Assembly (NCBI RefSeq): GCF_043641665.1
Contig: NC_092200.1
Location: 13,561,694-13,625,693 of the forward strand
Direction of reading: 5' to 3'
DNA: 64,000 nt
DNA from: Enoplosus armatus
Taxonomy: Eukaryota > Chordata > Actinopteri > Centrarchiformes > Enoplosidae
Part shown: in pieces, positions 1-13,039 of the stretch
How positions within the stretch are numbered: position 1 is the first letter of the stretch
Layout: each line of letters begins with the position of its first letter
Notes under the pieces: model-generated
What the model was told of the DNA's origin: nothing
The model's input: the letters and a program-made list of their open reading frames with translations, nothing else
Database searches by the model: none
Position numbers and translations under genes: made by a program

Positions 1-1572
1 ACTTTCTCCCGATTCCTCTCCTCTCCTCTCTGTTCCTCATAGCCAAGCAGTTTAGGCAAGTGCCATATGCCCTGATTAAAGCTAGCGGCAGGCCAAGGAG
101 CACAGGGAGGCTGTTTTGTCATTAGCCCCTCGCGCGGCTGAGGTGGAAACTCATTTAGCCCCATGCTGGACCTTCATTATGATAGACTTGTATCAGATGG
201 CATCTCTGGCTGGGATCTCTGGCTCCTGGCTAACGGATGGGGAGATGCTGTGGCTTCGGCCCCTCTCCAGCCCCAGCAGGGAAAGAGAAAGGGCTTTAAA
301 TGGGGATAAGGCTGGAGGAGAATGGCTGTGGCTGGGTGATGGGAAGCGACTCAGGATGAAGGCAGGGACGAATGGCTGAGCGGTGCGGGGGGAGAAGAAC
401 AGGTCGAGCCCGAGGTTAAAGGTTATGGGTCCTCGAGGTGGACCTGGACAAGTATGCAGAGTAGAGGGTTGAGACAGGAAGAAAAGATTAAGGATGAGAG
501 ATTTTCTTTGTTGTTGTTTTTACTCTTGTTATAGGCACACAGTAACAGCTGTTGAGCGCTGCATTCATTTTAAGGTACTTCTAATATTAGTGCTGCAGCT
601 GACTACAGAGCTGGATGACAGAAACATGAAGAAAGAGTGAGGCGAGAAGACGGGGTTTTGGTGATGAAGAGGATTATTAATAGACTGGGTTGGAGAAGAG
701 AAGAGAAGTGAAGTCGGGGCTATAGGTCAAAAACTAGAAGACCACACGTCAGAGCGCCTGCAAGGTGATCTCACTTGTTATCAATTAACTCACAAGTTAA
801 TCATTCTTACCATTTTATGGTCTATTGGCAACAGAGACTGTAACTCAGAGTAACTGGAGCTTGTATCTGATAAAATACCAAGAACATGAAACAGATGGAT
901 AATATGTACATGTTTGTGTTTGAATTATAAACAATTTATTGTTAAATTCAGAATTTTGGGCCTATGTCTTTTTCCACAGATGATCTGAGTTCCTGTTATT
1001 TGTAAATGCAGCTCTTCCATGTGTCTGTTCAGCCATGGTGAATACGAGCTAGTTCTTCTTCTATTTAGTAGCCAATTAAAAATTGTTGCTGGGGATTGAC
1101 ATCAGGCATCACAGGCTTCTCTCTCCTGCTTAAATCTCGATCGTGCTTTATTAAGTGGTTATACAGATAGCAAGTTGGCACTTGAATGAGGGTGGAGGAG
1201 AGATATAAGGAGAGGAGGTCTTGAGAGGCTGATGTTGGTTCAGCAGCAGAGGAATATGAGGACATGGGGCTAGAGGGAGCTGAGCCTGTATGGAAAGAAT
1301 AGATGCAGGCCTGAGGGTCCTGATTCAGGGTTACTAACATGGTTTGGTGTGAAGACAGAGAGGTATGGGGTGGGAAGAGCAGGAGAAGACAGCTGGGCCT
1401 GGAGGAGAAGGCAGTTGATGGGGCTCTGGTCTTGAGATGGGGGCCGTGGAAGGATCTGGGTCTTGCTCAGCCTGGTGCCTCTCTGGCAGATGCTGCAGCA
1501 GACTGGATGAGGGGACCACCACTGACAGACTGCTGGCGGCAAAAGCTGTGTGTTCCTGGTAGACCGAAACCA
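1..1572. other. Noncoding stretch, no gene seen
   Basis: No frame looks like an exon. Bases about 96-330 have balanced composition, no simple repeats and homeodomain-like cores (TCATTAGCCCC, TTCATTATGA), so they could be a conserved noncoding element. Bases 830-1000 are AT-rich. Nothing else stands out. Conservation was not tested. Confidence 0.5.
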
Positions 1573-1674
1573 CCTCTCTGTCTGGCTGTCTCTCTCTCTC
1601 TCTGCCTGAGTCTACCCCTCCCTCTCTCTATCTTTCTCTCTGTCTCCAGTTCTTCCTCTTCCTCCTCCTTCTCG
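1573..1674. repeat. CT-rich low-complexity tract
   Basis: A pyrimidine-dominated run with a short pure (CT)n core near 1590-1603 and CTT/CCT variants after it. It generates stop-free frames on both strands that should not be read as genes. Confidence 0.85.
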
Positions 1675-2855
1675 TTGTACCCGCTACCGTCACTGCTTAC
1701 AGCTGCACCTCCTACACACAAATCCACACACTCAAACACACACGGCAAAAACATGCTTGCTGCTGACACACACAAAAACTGTGCACATAGTGCGTACATG
1801 GAGTACAAAAATTATCAGCTTCAAATGTTCCAAAGCAAATGGCTGAAACAAATTTCTCCCTATTTGCTGACAGTTGTGCTACCTCATGTAATAAAAAGTC
1901 AATGAACCAAGGGCAGTCAATATATTCCAATAACAAAGACCGAGAGATTTGTCATTTTTCCACTCTCTGCTTTTTTTGATGAAAATATGCCTTTCTTCTT
2001 TAGCATGAGGAGACTGGGGATGGAGGGAGAGTCACACATACAGTCACACTGTCTCTTAAAAAAAAGAGAGAAATCTAGGAGAAAATGCCTGCAACCCCCA
2101 CCAAACGCAACCTGAAGAGAAGGCATCTGACTGTGACAAACCAAATACGCTCTGTAATAGAATTTTCCATCTCTGCAAAACTGATAAGGAAGAGAAAACA
2201 TAACAACAGCGAGTGGCACATATCTGAAGGAGGTGATTTCAAAGAACAACACCAAGGCACTCCAGATGCCTCCTCTCGCTGAGTTCTTACATAAATATGC
2301 CGTTAAGCGATATGATGTATTATTATTACCTGAAAACATGCTATGAGCCCGGGTAGGCAGCATATAAGCCAAGCGCCTTAGCTCCCCAAAGGAGATTGTC
2401 TCGACATCACATATCAGCCTGTGCTATTGGATTCCCTGACTTTTAACTGGGTTAACCCACTTCCTGGTGAATACAAATTCAATTTTAACTGCCGCAGTTT
2501 TTTATTTGCCATGTGTGCCCCCCCCCCTTCCTTTTCACTTGCCTTGCTCTCAATAGACTGGAATAACCACGTAGAAACAATTTTCCTCTATTGAGTATAC
2601 ACAAGCTATAAAATTAAAATGAAGTGCTATTACATGTGTGCAAAAAGGAGGGGGGGGGCTGGAAATCTCCTCAGCAAGAGAGAATGATCCCTGTAGTTTA
2701 TTTTATTTCTTCCATCCGTCTATCTCTGCCCATACCTCCCTCTCTCAACCTTCTCATGCCATCCGTGGTGGCAGATGTTGATAATCTCACATGCTCTGTT
2801 TCCTGGTTCTAGATGGAGCAGCCACTTGTAATGGATACACACTCACCTTTAACCA
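1675..2855. other. Noncoding stretch, no gene seen
   Basis: AT-rich noncoding DNA with a C10 run at 2518-2527 and a G-run near 2652-2659. The short frames on both strands have no recognisable domain. The frame opening near 2791 runs across the boundary of the inverted-repeat element that starts at 2856, which argues against it being a gene. Confidence 0.5.
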
Positions 2856-3273
2856 CACTGTTAAAAATAAGGTTCCTGTGAGAATTTTTAACACTTATAC
2901 AAAATACAGTTTTCAAAGTTTACTGGATGTACATTCAGCCATCCAATACACTAGAGGAACTATTTGTCATGATGATAATACTGCCTTCTATTATATTGCA
3001 AAATACAGAGCAAATATCTGCCCTTAATGAAACTTGATTAAGTATGTTGGATTAGAATTAAAGCATTTTTAGTTACTAACTTTTTCATAATTGTTTAGCA
3101 TAAACCATAATGCACCTCATAAGCTAAATGGCTTTGAGGTATTGTTCGCCCAAATATATAACAGTGAAGAAGATACTTGAAGGGACCTTGAAGTCCTTTC
3201 AGGCACCTCATAAGCACTCCTTAAGGCACACTGAGGGCCTCGAAGCACCACTACAGAGTTCTTTTTAACAGTG
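2856..3273. mobile_element. Non-autonomous DNA transposon (MITE-like) with 15-bp terminal inverted repeats
   Basis: The left end reads CACTGTTAAAAATAA and the reverse complement of the right end reads CACTGTTAAAAAGAA, a 14/15 match across a 418-bp element. The right half contains diverged motifs around GGACCTTGAAGTCC, AGGCACCTCA and GAGTTCTTTTTAACAGTG. From memory these resemble a dispersed teleost repeat that begins CACTGTTAAAAA and has repeated AGAACC/GGTTC motifs inside. No transposase frame is present, so it would need an autonomous relative. No clear target-site duplication could be read, and the superfamily is not assigned. Confidence 0.7.
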
Positions 3274-3541
3274 CAGGCCTGTCTTCCAGGGCCTGTGTGA
3301 CTGTCTTCTCAATGGGCTAATGGCTTTCCTCAAGCAAAGGGAGGGAGAGCAGGGCCTAAACAAAGCCAGATGAGGGAGTCAGGAAGCCTTTCAGGACTTC
3401 ATTAGGTCTTCTCTCTGAGAGGGGAGGTTAAGAGCCCAGCAAGCTGGTACTGTTTAGCTGCTTAACGTCAACAGGAATGCTCACGCAGCTGCCCCGTAGA
3501 CCCACCGACGAGCACACGCAGAACGCAGCAATGTGAAGCCA

Positions 3542-3568
3542 ACACACACACACACACACACACACAAG
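3542..3568. repeat. (AC)n microsatellite
   Basis: Perfect AC dinucleotide array of about 13 units. Confidence 0.97.
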
Positions 3569-3779
3569 CGCTTAGCCTCACAACATACCACATGTGCACA
3601 TGTAGACAGATAGATGGCCACAGATACACACACAATCACATACACGGATCCCATGTAGCCCCCTGGTTCAAACAACACACACCACTAAACACTGGCTGGT
3701 TAGCATGAGAAACAGGCCACACAGGGACTCAAACAATCTCTCCCCGTGGTACAATCACACTGTTGCTACGCGCACCAAC

Positions 3780-3802
3780 CACACACACACACACGCACAC
3801 AC
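3780..3802. repeat. (CA)n microsatellite, interrupted
   Basis: CA array broken once by CG. It lies about 210 bp after the previous CA array. Confidence 0.95.
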
Positions 3803-4746
3803 TGTATGGACATTAGACCTTTTTTCCTTTTTGAAGTACAATGGCATGTTTATTTAATTGAATTGATATTTTGCTGATGTTATGCTCCACAGACTATGGA
3901 CGAGGGAATACATCACAGTATTGGACTTTTAGCATGTATCATTTATAAATTGCACAATTTATCCAGTAAACAAGACAAGAACGTCACAGCATCATATGTT
4001 GACTTTTTTTCACATTTGTAACATAAACTTTACAAAGTATTAATCAGAGGCACCTTACATGAGCCAAAGTTTTGCAATGATTTGTAAAGTACTGGAGTAA
4101 ATTTAAAATAACTAATAATTACAAAATGTTTCGACACTGGAAAGTGGAGAGAATGTCTAGGATGTTTGTGAAATCAGTTAAGTGCCCTACTTTCTGATAA
4201 GCCTGGTAATAATAGAAGATAATCAGCGCTGTTCAAGCTAATATCCGCAACCAGATCATTGTAACAGAAATTAATTAATTTCTCTCTGATTGACCTGGTC
4301 TGCCCTTAAATCCTGCAAGTGGAAGGTCACAGGTTCCTGCACACACTGTTGTGGAGGAATATATATGGGGAAATAATGCACTCCTGAAACTGCTGATATA
4401 CATTTGATTACATTTTTTTAAGGATTAAATAAATATTATTGATAGAGATGTGCCTGTAGGTCGTCCAAGCATTTGAGAGTTGAGCATAAGCTCTGTAATT
4501 AGGCATGCATGGATCAGTTTTATGTGGACAAACTGTGTATGTGTGTCTTTATATGTGTGTGTGTGTGTCCTTTCACAGGTATTGTGTTGCAACTGGTCGC
4601 CTGCCCCTGAAACACTGAGCATGCTACCAACCCCTTCCTAGTAGCCCTGAAAGGAAACAGAGGAGAAAAGGCCAGATGATTAGATGGATATCATAGCGTT
4701 AGACACGTGTAGCTGAGACTTGATGAGTAAGGTAGAGAGAAGTGTA

Positions 4747-4748
<2 letters not shown>
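3803..4748. other. AT-rich noncoding stretch
   Basis: No exon-like frame. It is AT-rich and includes an ATTAATTAATTTC motif near 4270 and a short TG array at 4554-4568. Confidence 0.5.

Positions 4749-4802
<54 letters not shown>
4749..4802. repeat. (TG)27 microsatellite
   Basis: Perfect, uninterrupted TG array of 54 bp. Alternating purine-pyrimidine sequence of this kind can adopt Z-DNA. Confidence 0.98.
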
Positions 4803-4804
<2 letters not shown>

Positions 4805-4906
4805 GGCGAGGAGGAAGGGGTGAAAGGGAAGCTGATGAATATCAAATGAAAAGAGAAGAGGTCTGTAAGTTGAGCCTGCCCTTTTTTTTTTCCTGCTTTG
4901 TGTATA

Positions 4907-4912
<6 letters not shown>

Positions 4913-4966
<54 letters not shown>
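4913..4966. repeat. (TG)27 microsatellite
   Basis: A second perfect TG array of 54 bp on the same strand, 110 bp after the first. The two arrays are equal in length in this copy. Confidence 0.98.
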
Positions 4967-4968
<2 letters not shown>

Positions 4969-5060
4969 CGTGTGTAAGGGCAGGGGAGGGGGTGTTTTGT
5001 TGTTCTCTTAGACTGAATAGAATGGGAGTTGATGATAGTGTGTGTAAAGAGACGAAAAGA

Positions 5061-5110
5061 GGTGTGCATGTGTGTGTAGGTGTGTGTGTCTGCGTGTGTG
5101 TCTGTGTGTG
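5061..5110. repeat. Degenerate TG-rich tract
   Basis: TG units broken by CATG, TAGG, TCTGCG and TC. It is the third TG tract within about 360 bp. Confidence 0.9.
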
Positions 5111-5928
5111 AGGGCTGTGTTCAAGCACCACCTAGTGCTCGAGTGTGGCAACTCACCTGTGAAGTAAAGCACAACACCTCAGCTGTTACAACCAGGAGTT
5201 AAAGCTTGAAACAGTCTTATTGGATGAGACATTAAGTATGCGCATAAATATGTGGGACATTACGATCTCATTCATTTAGAAATGTTTGAACTGTTTAAAT
5301 GTCAAAAATGTATATTGTGGCAATAATGTAGGTTTTGCAACATTACATTAGTTGTTTAACCTTTCATATAATCTCTCAAAACGTATTAGTATTGCAAATA
5401 TAAGTACTCTTATAAGTCACATACACATAAATTATCAATATTATGCCATTAAGTTCAAAAATGTTCAAAAACCTCCTCAGCATCATTATAATGCTGTAGG
5501 AACATTAATGATGTGACATGGCCCTTGGAGAGGAAAATACCACAGAATTCGCTCCCACATAACACTTTCTGACTATTGTAAAATTTCTGGGCTGTTGTGA
5601 AACAGAGATAATGTCACAGTCGATTCTTCACTCTTCTGAAAATCACCACCAGCCACCAGATAAGAGGCACGAGGAGAGCTCTGGATAATTATGGCACACA
5701 TGGCTTAGCAAACTTTCCCCCTGTTTCGCCCCGCTCATTTCAATGTGCCCTTGAATACAGTGTACTGTCAACACACATCCATCGCAGCCGGCTTACTCCA
5801 ACTTAGCACCACAGCCCCATCAAGCCCTTCCAAACAGGCTGGTGACAGTGATGTGAGGCTGTCGTGCTGGATCAAGGTAATTCAGTCTGAGCCCCCGCCC
5901 CATCCCCTGCCTCCCCGCCCTCCAACAA
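5111..5928. other. AT-rich noncoding stretch
   Basis: No exon-like frame. Bases 5200-5520 are AT-rich. GCACCACCTAGTGCTC at 5126-5141 weakly resembles a CTCF core but misses strongly preferred positions. Confidence 0.45.
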
Positions 5929-5961
5929 CCCCCCCCCCCCCCCCTCCACACACACACACAC
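5929..5961. repeat. Poly-C run followed by short (CA)n
   Basis: A C16 run at 5929-5944, one T, then a short CA array. Homopolymers like this are prone to length error in assemblies. Confidence 0.95.
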
Positions 5962-6141
5962 CCCACCCCCGTTGTCAGTCGAGCGCGTTGTGACCCTCAG
6001 GCCTTCAGATTCAGCTCCCCAGACCTGTTTATTTTTATCACAACAATGAAAATTAGCATGATGCTGAACGCCTATGCACACTGCACGCCTCCAAGGCTGT
6101 TTGTGTGTGCGTGAATATATGTGTGTATTTATGTGATCAGG

Positions 6142-6142
<1 letters not shown>

Positions 6143-6184
<42 letters not shown>
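6143..6184. repeat. (TG)21 microsatellite
   Basis: Perfect TG array of 42 bp. Confidence 0.98.
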
Positions 6185-6186
<2 letters not shown>

Positions 6187-7021
6187 CTGGAGTGACAGTG
6201 TCACCTTCTTATCATGGGGCCAGTGCTGTGTAGACAGGGAGATTTAGCTTAGAGATTGAGGGGGCTTGGTGGTTACTACTGTGTGCTCTGACAGGTATCA
6301 CCAATACAAGGATTATCAAAACAAAGATTCCATAAAACTGTCAGAATGAGCGAAGTGTCCCATGGCGGTTTCGCAGAAGAAATGTCAAAATTACTGATCA
6401 TACAGTTTCTTTGTACCTTATCTCATTTGGTTTTAACGTCAAACTGATTCCATTCGCGTTCAGATATGCATCACGGACTGAGTTTGTTTTGGCGTGTGCG
6501 CATTTGAAAAAGTTTAGTGTTTGTATTCAGACTTTGAACAGTTTCATTTTGATGGATGTGTCCATGGTAACACAGTTTAAAAGTAGGTTAACTACAAAAG
6601 AAAATCTGTTTTATTGTGATTCAAAATTAAGGCATTTCCTATTTTTATCGCTTTTTTATATATATAGTATCAGTAATTAACAGACTTTTCATCACAGAAA
6701 TATAATGTAACCAAACAATGAAACCTAATTAGAACTTAAAAGAACCTAAAATTGATTTATTCTATGTGATACAATTAAATTCAATTGCTTCAGTGAACTG
6801 TGAGATGTATTTTTCTGGCTTATTATACACTGGTGTTTCACCCAGCTTCTGTTTTTATTCACACTCATTTTGTTCAATTGTCACATTCACTGACTGAATT
6901 GCACATTGCTGAAATCTAAATGTTACGTAATTGTTCGTCTCTGAGATTATAAGGTGGAATTTAAGGGATCAGACGCAACAATGGCTACAATGACTGTCTT
7001 TGGTTTTTGTTTACATGCCAC

Positions 7022-7027
<6 letters not shown>
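6185..7027. other. AT-rich noncoding stretch
   Basis: AT-rich DNA with a TATATATA run near 6657. No coding frame with a recognisable domain and no repeat family recognised. Confidence 0.5.

Positions 7028-7057
<30 letters not shown>
7028..7057. repeat. (AC)15 microsatellite
   Basis: Perfect AC array of 30 bp. Confidence 0.98.
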
Positions 7058-7059
<2 letters not shown>

Positions 7060-7206
7060 TGCACACTGGGCCTTTAGCATGGCTGCAGGAACGTTGAGTG
7101 ATACAGTTTTAAACATTTAGTCTCAGTAGGGGCTGAGAAATACTTCACTAGTCAGTCTGGCTGGGTGGATAGAGCTGAGACAGATGTTTAACGCTTTGCC
7201 TGCCTG

Positions 7207-7216
7207 CACACACACA

Positions 7217-7260
<44 letters not shown>
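7207..7260. repeat. (CA)n microsatellite, one interruption
   Basis: CA array of about 54 bp with a single GA interruption near 7217. A shorter CA tract follows at about 7333-7346. Confidence 0.97.
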
Positions 7261-7264
<4 letters not shown>

Positions 7265-7379
7265 AAACCGTACTGGCCCTGCACACAGATGTGCATGAGC
7301 TCATAGACATATACTCTATCCTTCATTCCTCGACACACACACACACTCACACACTCCAGTGGAAGCATTTTCCAGTGTG

Positions 7380-7570
7380 ACTGACAGCAGTGATGGAGGT
7401 GAAGATAAGCCTGATTAATTGGGAGGATGGGTGGGAGTGCGAGGCTAACACAGAGGCTACGCTGCAGTGCTTCAGCAATGCCTCTGTGGCATCGCGTGCC
7501 ACCACTCAAACGATTTGTCAACACTGCTGAACGACATTTATTGACTGCACCCATGGTCTCCATTTTGCAA
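7380..7570. other. Candidate conserved noncoding element
   Basis: Balanced-composition block without simple repeats, flanked by CA tracts. It contains CTGATTAATTGGG, a paired-homeodomain-like core. The minus-strand frame across it matches no family I know. Function is inferred from composition only. Confidence 0.22.
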
Positions 7571-10500
7571 AGTAGTATTTTGTCATAGATGAAAAATGGC
7601 CCTCCTGAATCAACTTTGACACTCAGCTCTAAAGTTTTTTTTCTTTTCTTTTTGCCATCCCCTGTGTAATGTTAGAGAAGAGTATGGTGCTTCAGAACAT
7701 CAGACAGCCAAAGGTCAGTGCAACAGAGTCCTTATAATGAAAGAAACATGTGCCTTTTGCTCATAAAACATGGAAACAATGGCTCAAACGAGCCTTCTGC
7801 CCTCCCCTTCCTCTCTTTCAACAGGAACCTGTGATAGAGCTTGACATTAATGCTACAATCCAGTGGGACCTCACACAACCTGGGGAATCTCAATGGGAGC
7901 AGTTAGGATGATGTTACACAGGATCTCAGCCACAACTTAAAAAAAATGAATAGAACATTTTTCATAGAAAAAAGAAATTTACTGTTTAGTCGTTTTTTCT
8001 TAAAATGCTTTGCAAGATAAAAAGCTAATTTTAAAAGATCATTTTGAAAAATACAGTAAAAATAAAAGTGATGCTTGTCTTATAAACAATATTAGTATTT
8101 TGGGCATAAGTATACCTACACTATTGAAACTGTACTCTATATTTGACCAAAGACAATGCCATTTACAAAACAAAACAATGCAGAAGGCTTCAAATTCTCA
8201 TGGGCCAAAAAAACTATGGTCTTCTTATTCAATATCTAATTGTTAAACCTTTTAGTAATCCAACTAAATATATTGGTTTTTATTCTACAGCTCAAAGAGT
8301 CCTACATTTTGGAATTGCAGTCCGTCAAAAAATGAACTAGCTATCTGCTTGACTTGTTTTACTTCCTATATAAATTAAGAAAGTGTTTCTTAAAGTTTAG
8401 CAGAATATTCTTTTTCATGTGAACACTCTTGTCTCAAATTGAATAAAGTGGCCCACCAGACAAACTCTGACAAAGTCAGAATAGTCCTTTACTGTATATC
8501 TCTATAGGTAAGGAAGGTGTACTGTCCATTGCTTCAAAGACACATCTTGATTGGTTGAAACACCTAAACAAATACAAGTCGATATGTCAACCTCATTAAG
8601 AGGAAAAGGATTTTGTAATATAGCATGCAGCTTGGTCTGGGTGAGATGATTACATCACACTATAATCTATAGTTTCTGTTCTTCCTTATCAATTCAGGAT
8701 TTTGTTAATGCAATCTGCATTGTAGAAAACTTTTCCCTCTGAATACGTGTTCAACAAACACTATCCAGTTGTGTGGTTTCTGTGATTCAAGAAACCCTGA
8801 GAGCACTCATTCAAAACTGTGGGGAGAAAGACAGATATGGCAGAGCAGTGAAGATCCATTCAAATATGATTATAACTGAATTAATAGACATTGACGTTTG
8901 TGTTTGTTCCAATGTGGTGAACAGCCCAGCATTTCCTGCCAATGGGCCCATGGATGACACTAATACCTTGTAATCAAAGGAAATGTGTATAGCTCCACAA
9001 CCATTACATTCAGATTTTGTCTCTCTCGTTTTCTTACTTCACTCTTGTTTGTCTCGGTGTAATGCAGATCAGTTCTGGGTTTATTTTCTACCCTCAAAGC
9101 TCAATCTTTTATTTGATTTGCGGTAGAAAAAAAAAACCCAATCATCATCCCGGTGAAATTACATCCACATGGCAGAGGCTCTGAGCTCGTGCTGTAGCTC
9201 GGTTAGCATTGATAGCAGCCATGCCACAATGACAAAACGAGGTTAGGAACAACAGTGGAGTTGTCTTCCAAAACACTGAACTTCTATTTTAGGCAATAAA
9301 TTATTAAATGAAGGCCATTCCTCATTATGTTTAAAATATAGAAACATTTAGAACATGAGTGTTTGATTCACTAAAGCGTTAATAACTCTTTTTTCATAGG
9401 CGTTAATGAAGGCGGTTAAGATTTAAAAAAAAATAGAAATGTAAAAAAGTGAATGATGTTTTTCTTTGTTCATCATGAATAAATGTAGAAAAGTTATATA
9501 TAAATATACACAATAGTGACATTACAAAATTACAAGGCGCTCCCGCTTAATCATTAATCATCATTCATTGTGTCCTCTTCACCTCAGGATGTGGTTGACA
9601 TGGTATGAAGGGATCAAGATGCGTTCTCATATCTATCACTGAGCGACTTTTCTCCCTTTTTTTTCTCTAATACCTGAAGACAGTTCACCCTCAGGAAATA
9701 GGCGGCTACATTTTCACCTCTTCTGAAAGTGTGTGTGGGGGGGGGGATTAACCAGTTGAAAGGTTATGTGGTAAGTCAACATTAGCTTTTCGGCTTATCT
9801 CAGTGATTGAGCCCTATAATTATATGACACAACTCTGAACTCTCATTGGTGGAATCCTTGTCTCTCTTTATCCTTTAACTTTGACAAAATAAACGTCTGA
9901 AGTAACTTGCTTTTCATAAATATGTGACTTTTTGTTTGAACTAGTAACTGGTCAGTTAAGTCATGAAATACAGTATCTGCAGGGTAGTAGTATGATAGAC
10001 ATTAGATTCTGTCTGTTTGCAAAATTGTGGTTTTGACTTGAGCTTTTGTATTCCCAATAATTGTCATTGTTTAGCATTTAATCACACAGAAAGCCCTTAA
10101 GGTAATCTTTCAAAAATTATATCTGTAAAGGGAGCTATAGTATAAGCTTAAAACTCATAACCTTAATGGGGCCATTTTCTGAACTAAAGCCCCTATAATT
10201 TAAATTTTAGTGGATTTACCTCATGACAATGCAAGTTAACTATACAGCCTGTACAGAGCTCTTAATGCTTGAGAAAACAATCTTGGTACAAACAGAGTCT
10301 GTATTATTGCTAATATTTACTATTCATCTTAGGACTAGGACATGATGTCCCCCACTGACACTAATCCACAATAAATCAAGGTCTTTTCTGTTAATATTTA
10401 CAAAATCACAAAAAGAAATAGGTCGGTGTCCATCTGGATTTGATAGAGATAGAATTGTCTTGCTTAGGACACACAGTAGGATGACAGAAACCATCTCTGC

Positions 10501-10784
10501 CATACCATAAAAAAACATTTGTTTGTTACACTTTTTCACATGATGAAGGGACATGGGATATTCTTTCAGCTCAGTGTTTACAGCAAATTCAAAGATGGCA
10601 TGCTCTGTGGGCTTTTTTCCCCTAACCCTATTTCCACAAAAAGTCAAACGGGTATGTCTTAGCATATGCGTGTGTGTATCTGTTTGTTTTGAGAGGCTCA
10701 TGTTGCCTTGACACCCCAATAGTCAACCAATAACAAAATATTTTTTTTCTACAATGAAAGCCAACATTCATCCAAGATTCAACA
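7571..10784. other. Long AT-rich noncoding stretch
   Basis: I see no gene. There are no long microsatellites, only short A/T runs and a G10 run near 9738. Short frames at 8010-8340 and 8773-8973 have no recognisable domain. An ATTAATCATTAATCATCATTC motif lies near 9548. Confidence 0.5.
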
Positions 10785-10840
10785 GGAGCCTATCCCAGCA
10801 TGCAATGGGTGAAAGGCAGGATACATCCTGTACAGGTTGC
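10785..10840. repeat. Fragment of a widespread fish dispersed repeat
   Basis: The motif GGAGCCTATCCCAGCATGC followed by GGTGAAAGGCAGGATACA and CCTGTACAGGTTGC matches the signature GAGCCTATCCCAGC...GGCGGGGTACACCCTGGACAGGT that I recall from a very common fish repeat. Only about 56 bp remains and both ends are truncated. I do not assign a class. Confidence 0.65.
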
Positions 10841-13039
10841 AATATATTACTCATTCCAGTGTAAATACTTTAAGGAGAACAGTGGTTCGAGGTAAAATCA
10901 GATATATTTATCATATTGTATGTTATAATCCTTATGGCAATAAAAGTCAGTAAATATGGAACATAAGTCGGTAAAAAGTTAAGCAAAGTTTTTGAAGTGC
11001 TTTTCATTCTTTTTTTTATTCCTGTGTTAAGGCTTACTTCACTGTGCACTCAGTCGACAGCCAGTCATTGTCTGCTGGAGACTTCCGCTTGTACTCCATT
11101 ACCTTCTTGCTGCTGAACATAGCTCATTAAATCTCACTTTTCCATACCACTTGTCCCAGTAAATAAAGTTGTTGTTGGTGCATGCTGCCTTCATGATCTA
11201 CTCTCTCTCTCCCTCTTTCCCTCTCTCTCTCTCACTCACCACGCAGTGTTCGGAGGTAATTGAAAATGTGATCCATGAAGTCACAAGCACAATTTAACTC
11301 AAAGCCTACCCATGTTAGAGCTTCCACTCGTAACAGGTCAAAGAATGAAATTAATTTTTAAAAAGGCGACCCATGAAATTGCACTATGATAGATGGGGTG
11401 TAAAAAGCAATATTTTAATACATTTATGGCTATATATTTTCCATCCCCCTTGACGTGGAAACACTACTTCTCTGTGGAGAAAGATAGAGTGTTATTTGAG
11501 TTCATTTGGAGAACGTGAGGAAGTGTAGTATCAGTAGGGTAAATATTAAGTAAAGGAACATGTTCTTGTGAAAGAAGAACTGATTTAAACCCCTTCAATC
11601 TTCACTCACATTAGCATTAGCAAGTTCATTATCACATTTGCACAATAAAATGGCAATATACAGTGCAAATGTATATTACAGTTTTGGACGTAATCGTAAA
11701 TGATACAAAATGCCCTTAGCTCAAGCCATAAAATAATTGGGTACCTATAAGATGCAGGTAGCAATGATGGAGTTGACACTATTTGCACAGGTTTTTATAT
11801 CAACACATACAAATGTCTGCTGACTAGCTGTATTCTGTTCTATGTCTAACTTCAGACTATTTTCACAGCCTCTACATGGAGGTAAGTCAAATGTGAGAAG
11901 GTCCAGGACAGAGGGAGAAAGCAGCAATTGGTCATCTCAATTGGGAATAAAAAGTCTCAAGTACGTCAGTAAGTATGACATATCTTAGAATAGCAGTCTA
12001 TTCAACCTCTTAATGTTCCCATCACCTGCCCAAAGACAGCTCTCCAAAGCAGAGTTCCTATTCTTAGAGACATTTTTGCATACAGGACCTGGCTGGACCT
12101 AAAGCCAGAGTCTCTCAAAGGTCCCTCACCAACTGTCACCTCCACCCTCAGAGAGGAGGCGAGGGCGATGTTGCGGATTCTGGAGGAAGACCGAGGTGCT
12201 GAAGGGGCAGCTGCCTTCGCTTCGGTCTGAGTCCTCTGACCCACTTTCACACCTCTTCCACCCACACGAATTCCCCTCCGCCATCTCCTCTCCCGCTTTC
12301 TTGCTCAAGATTAATGGTGTGAACCCGAACCTGCTGGCAAACTGGATATAAGGAAGATGTCTGAGGTGAGGCCTGACAGAAGTTTGGAGTGCACAACAAG
12401 AGTGCTATGTGGTTGTGTGCGACCACTTTGTGCTCAAATAAATATGGCAGGTCCATGGGGACTGTCCTTATGTCGAAGACATCTTGTGGCAGGAGTGAGC
12501 AAGGAGCTGTAGCTCATATTTCACTCTCTCTGAGCTGCCGAGTTCTCTGTCTTCTCTTTCTGTCTTTCACTCTTTCTGTCTCTCTGCCTATGTGCCTTGA
12601 GGGGGAAAAGGCAAATTCTCAAGGCCTGAAAGTATGTGAGAAGACTTGGTTGGACAGAAGTTCAAGATGTCATAGGGGAGAAGTTGTGTTTCGACACGAA
12701 GCCTTGTTTGTGCTCATCAGCAAACCTGTCAGGAGGCCGTTTGATGTTGTATTTGGGTGATGTCCTCCGGCACTGTGTTTGTGTTAGCTTCCATATGGAT
12801 TAGCTTCATATAACTCGGCCTTGCCTGAGATCCATCAACAGAAGACGCAGCAATGCTGGTGTCAAACTCATCCACAATCTCTTACATTCACATATATTCC
12901 TATGCACAGGAAAAAGGTGCCCTCACTGGGATTACAATTAACGACAAGGTCCAAGAGGAATTCGTCAATATAATTACTCCAGGGGGGAAAAAAGTTTTCT
13001 AAAGAGCAGAATGTTTCTCAAATCACCACCATACCTCCA
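10841..13039. other. Noncoding stretch
   Basis: AT-rich to about 12000, with a CT-rich patch at about 11198-11234. Bases 12150-12320 are GC-richer and open in several frames on both strands, but no frame has convincing splice sites or a recognisable domain. Confidence 0.45.

Noticed and set aside
2791..3027. 78-codon open frame
   Set aside because: It crosses the left boundary of the inverted-repeat element at 2856 and resembles no protein.
4691..5131. Long threonine/histidine-rich and cysteine/valine-rich open frames on both strands
   Set aside because: They are translations of TG/CA dinucleotide arrays, which contain no stop codons in any frame. The same applies near 5872-6204, 35853-36118, 49265-49546, 59643-60056 and 62306-62586.
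5126..5141. CTCF-like CACCACCTAGTGC
   Set aside because: Departs from the consensus at two strongly preferred positions.
12118..12352. GC-richer patch open in several frames on both strands
   Set aside because: Openness on both strands and lack of domain or splice signals argue against an exon.
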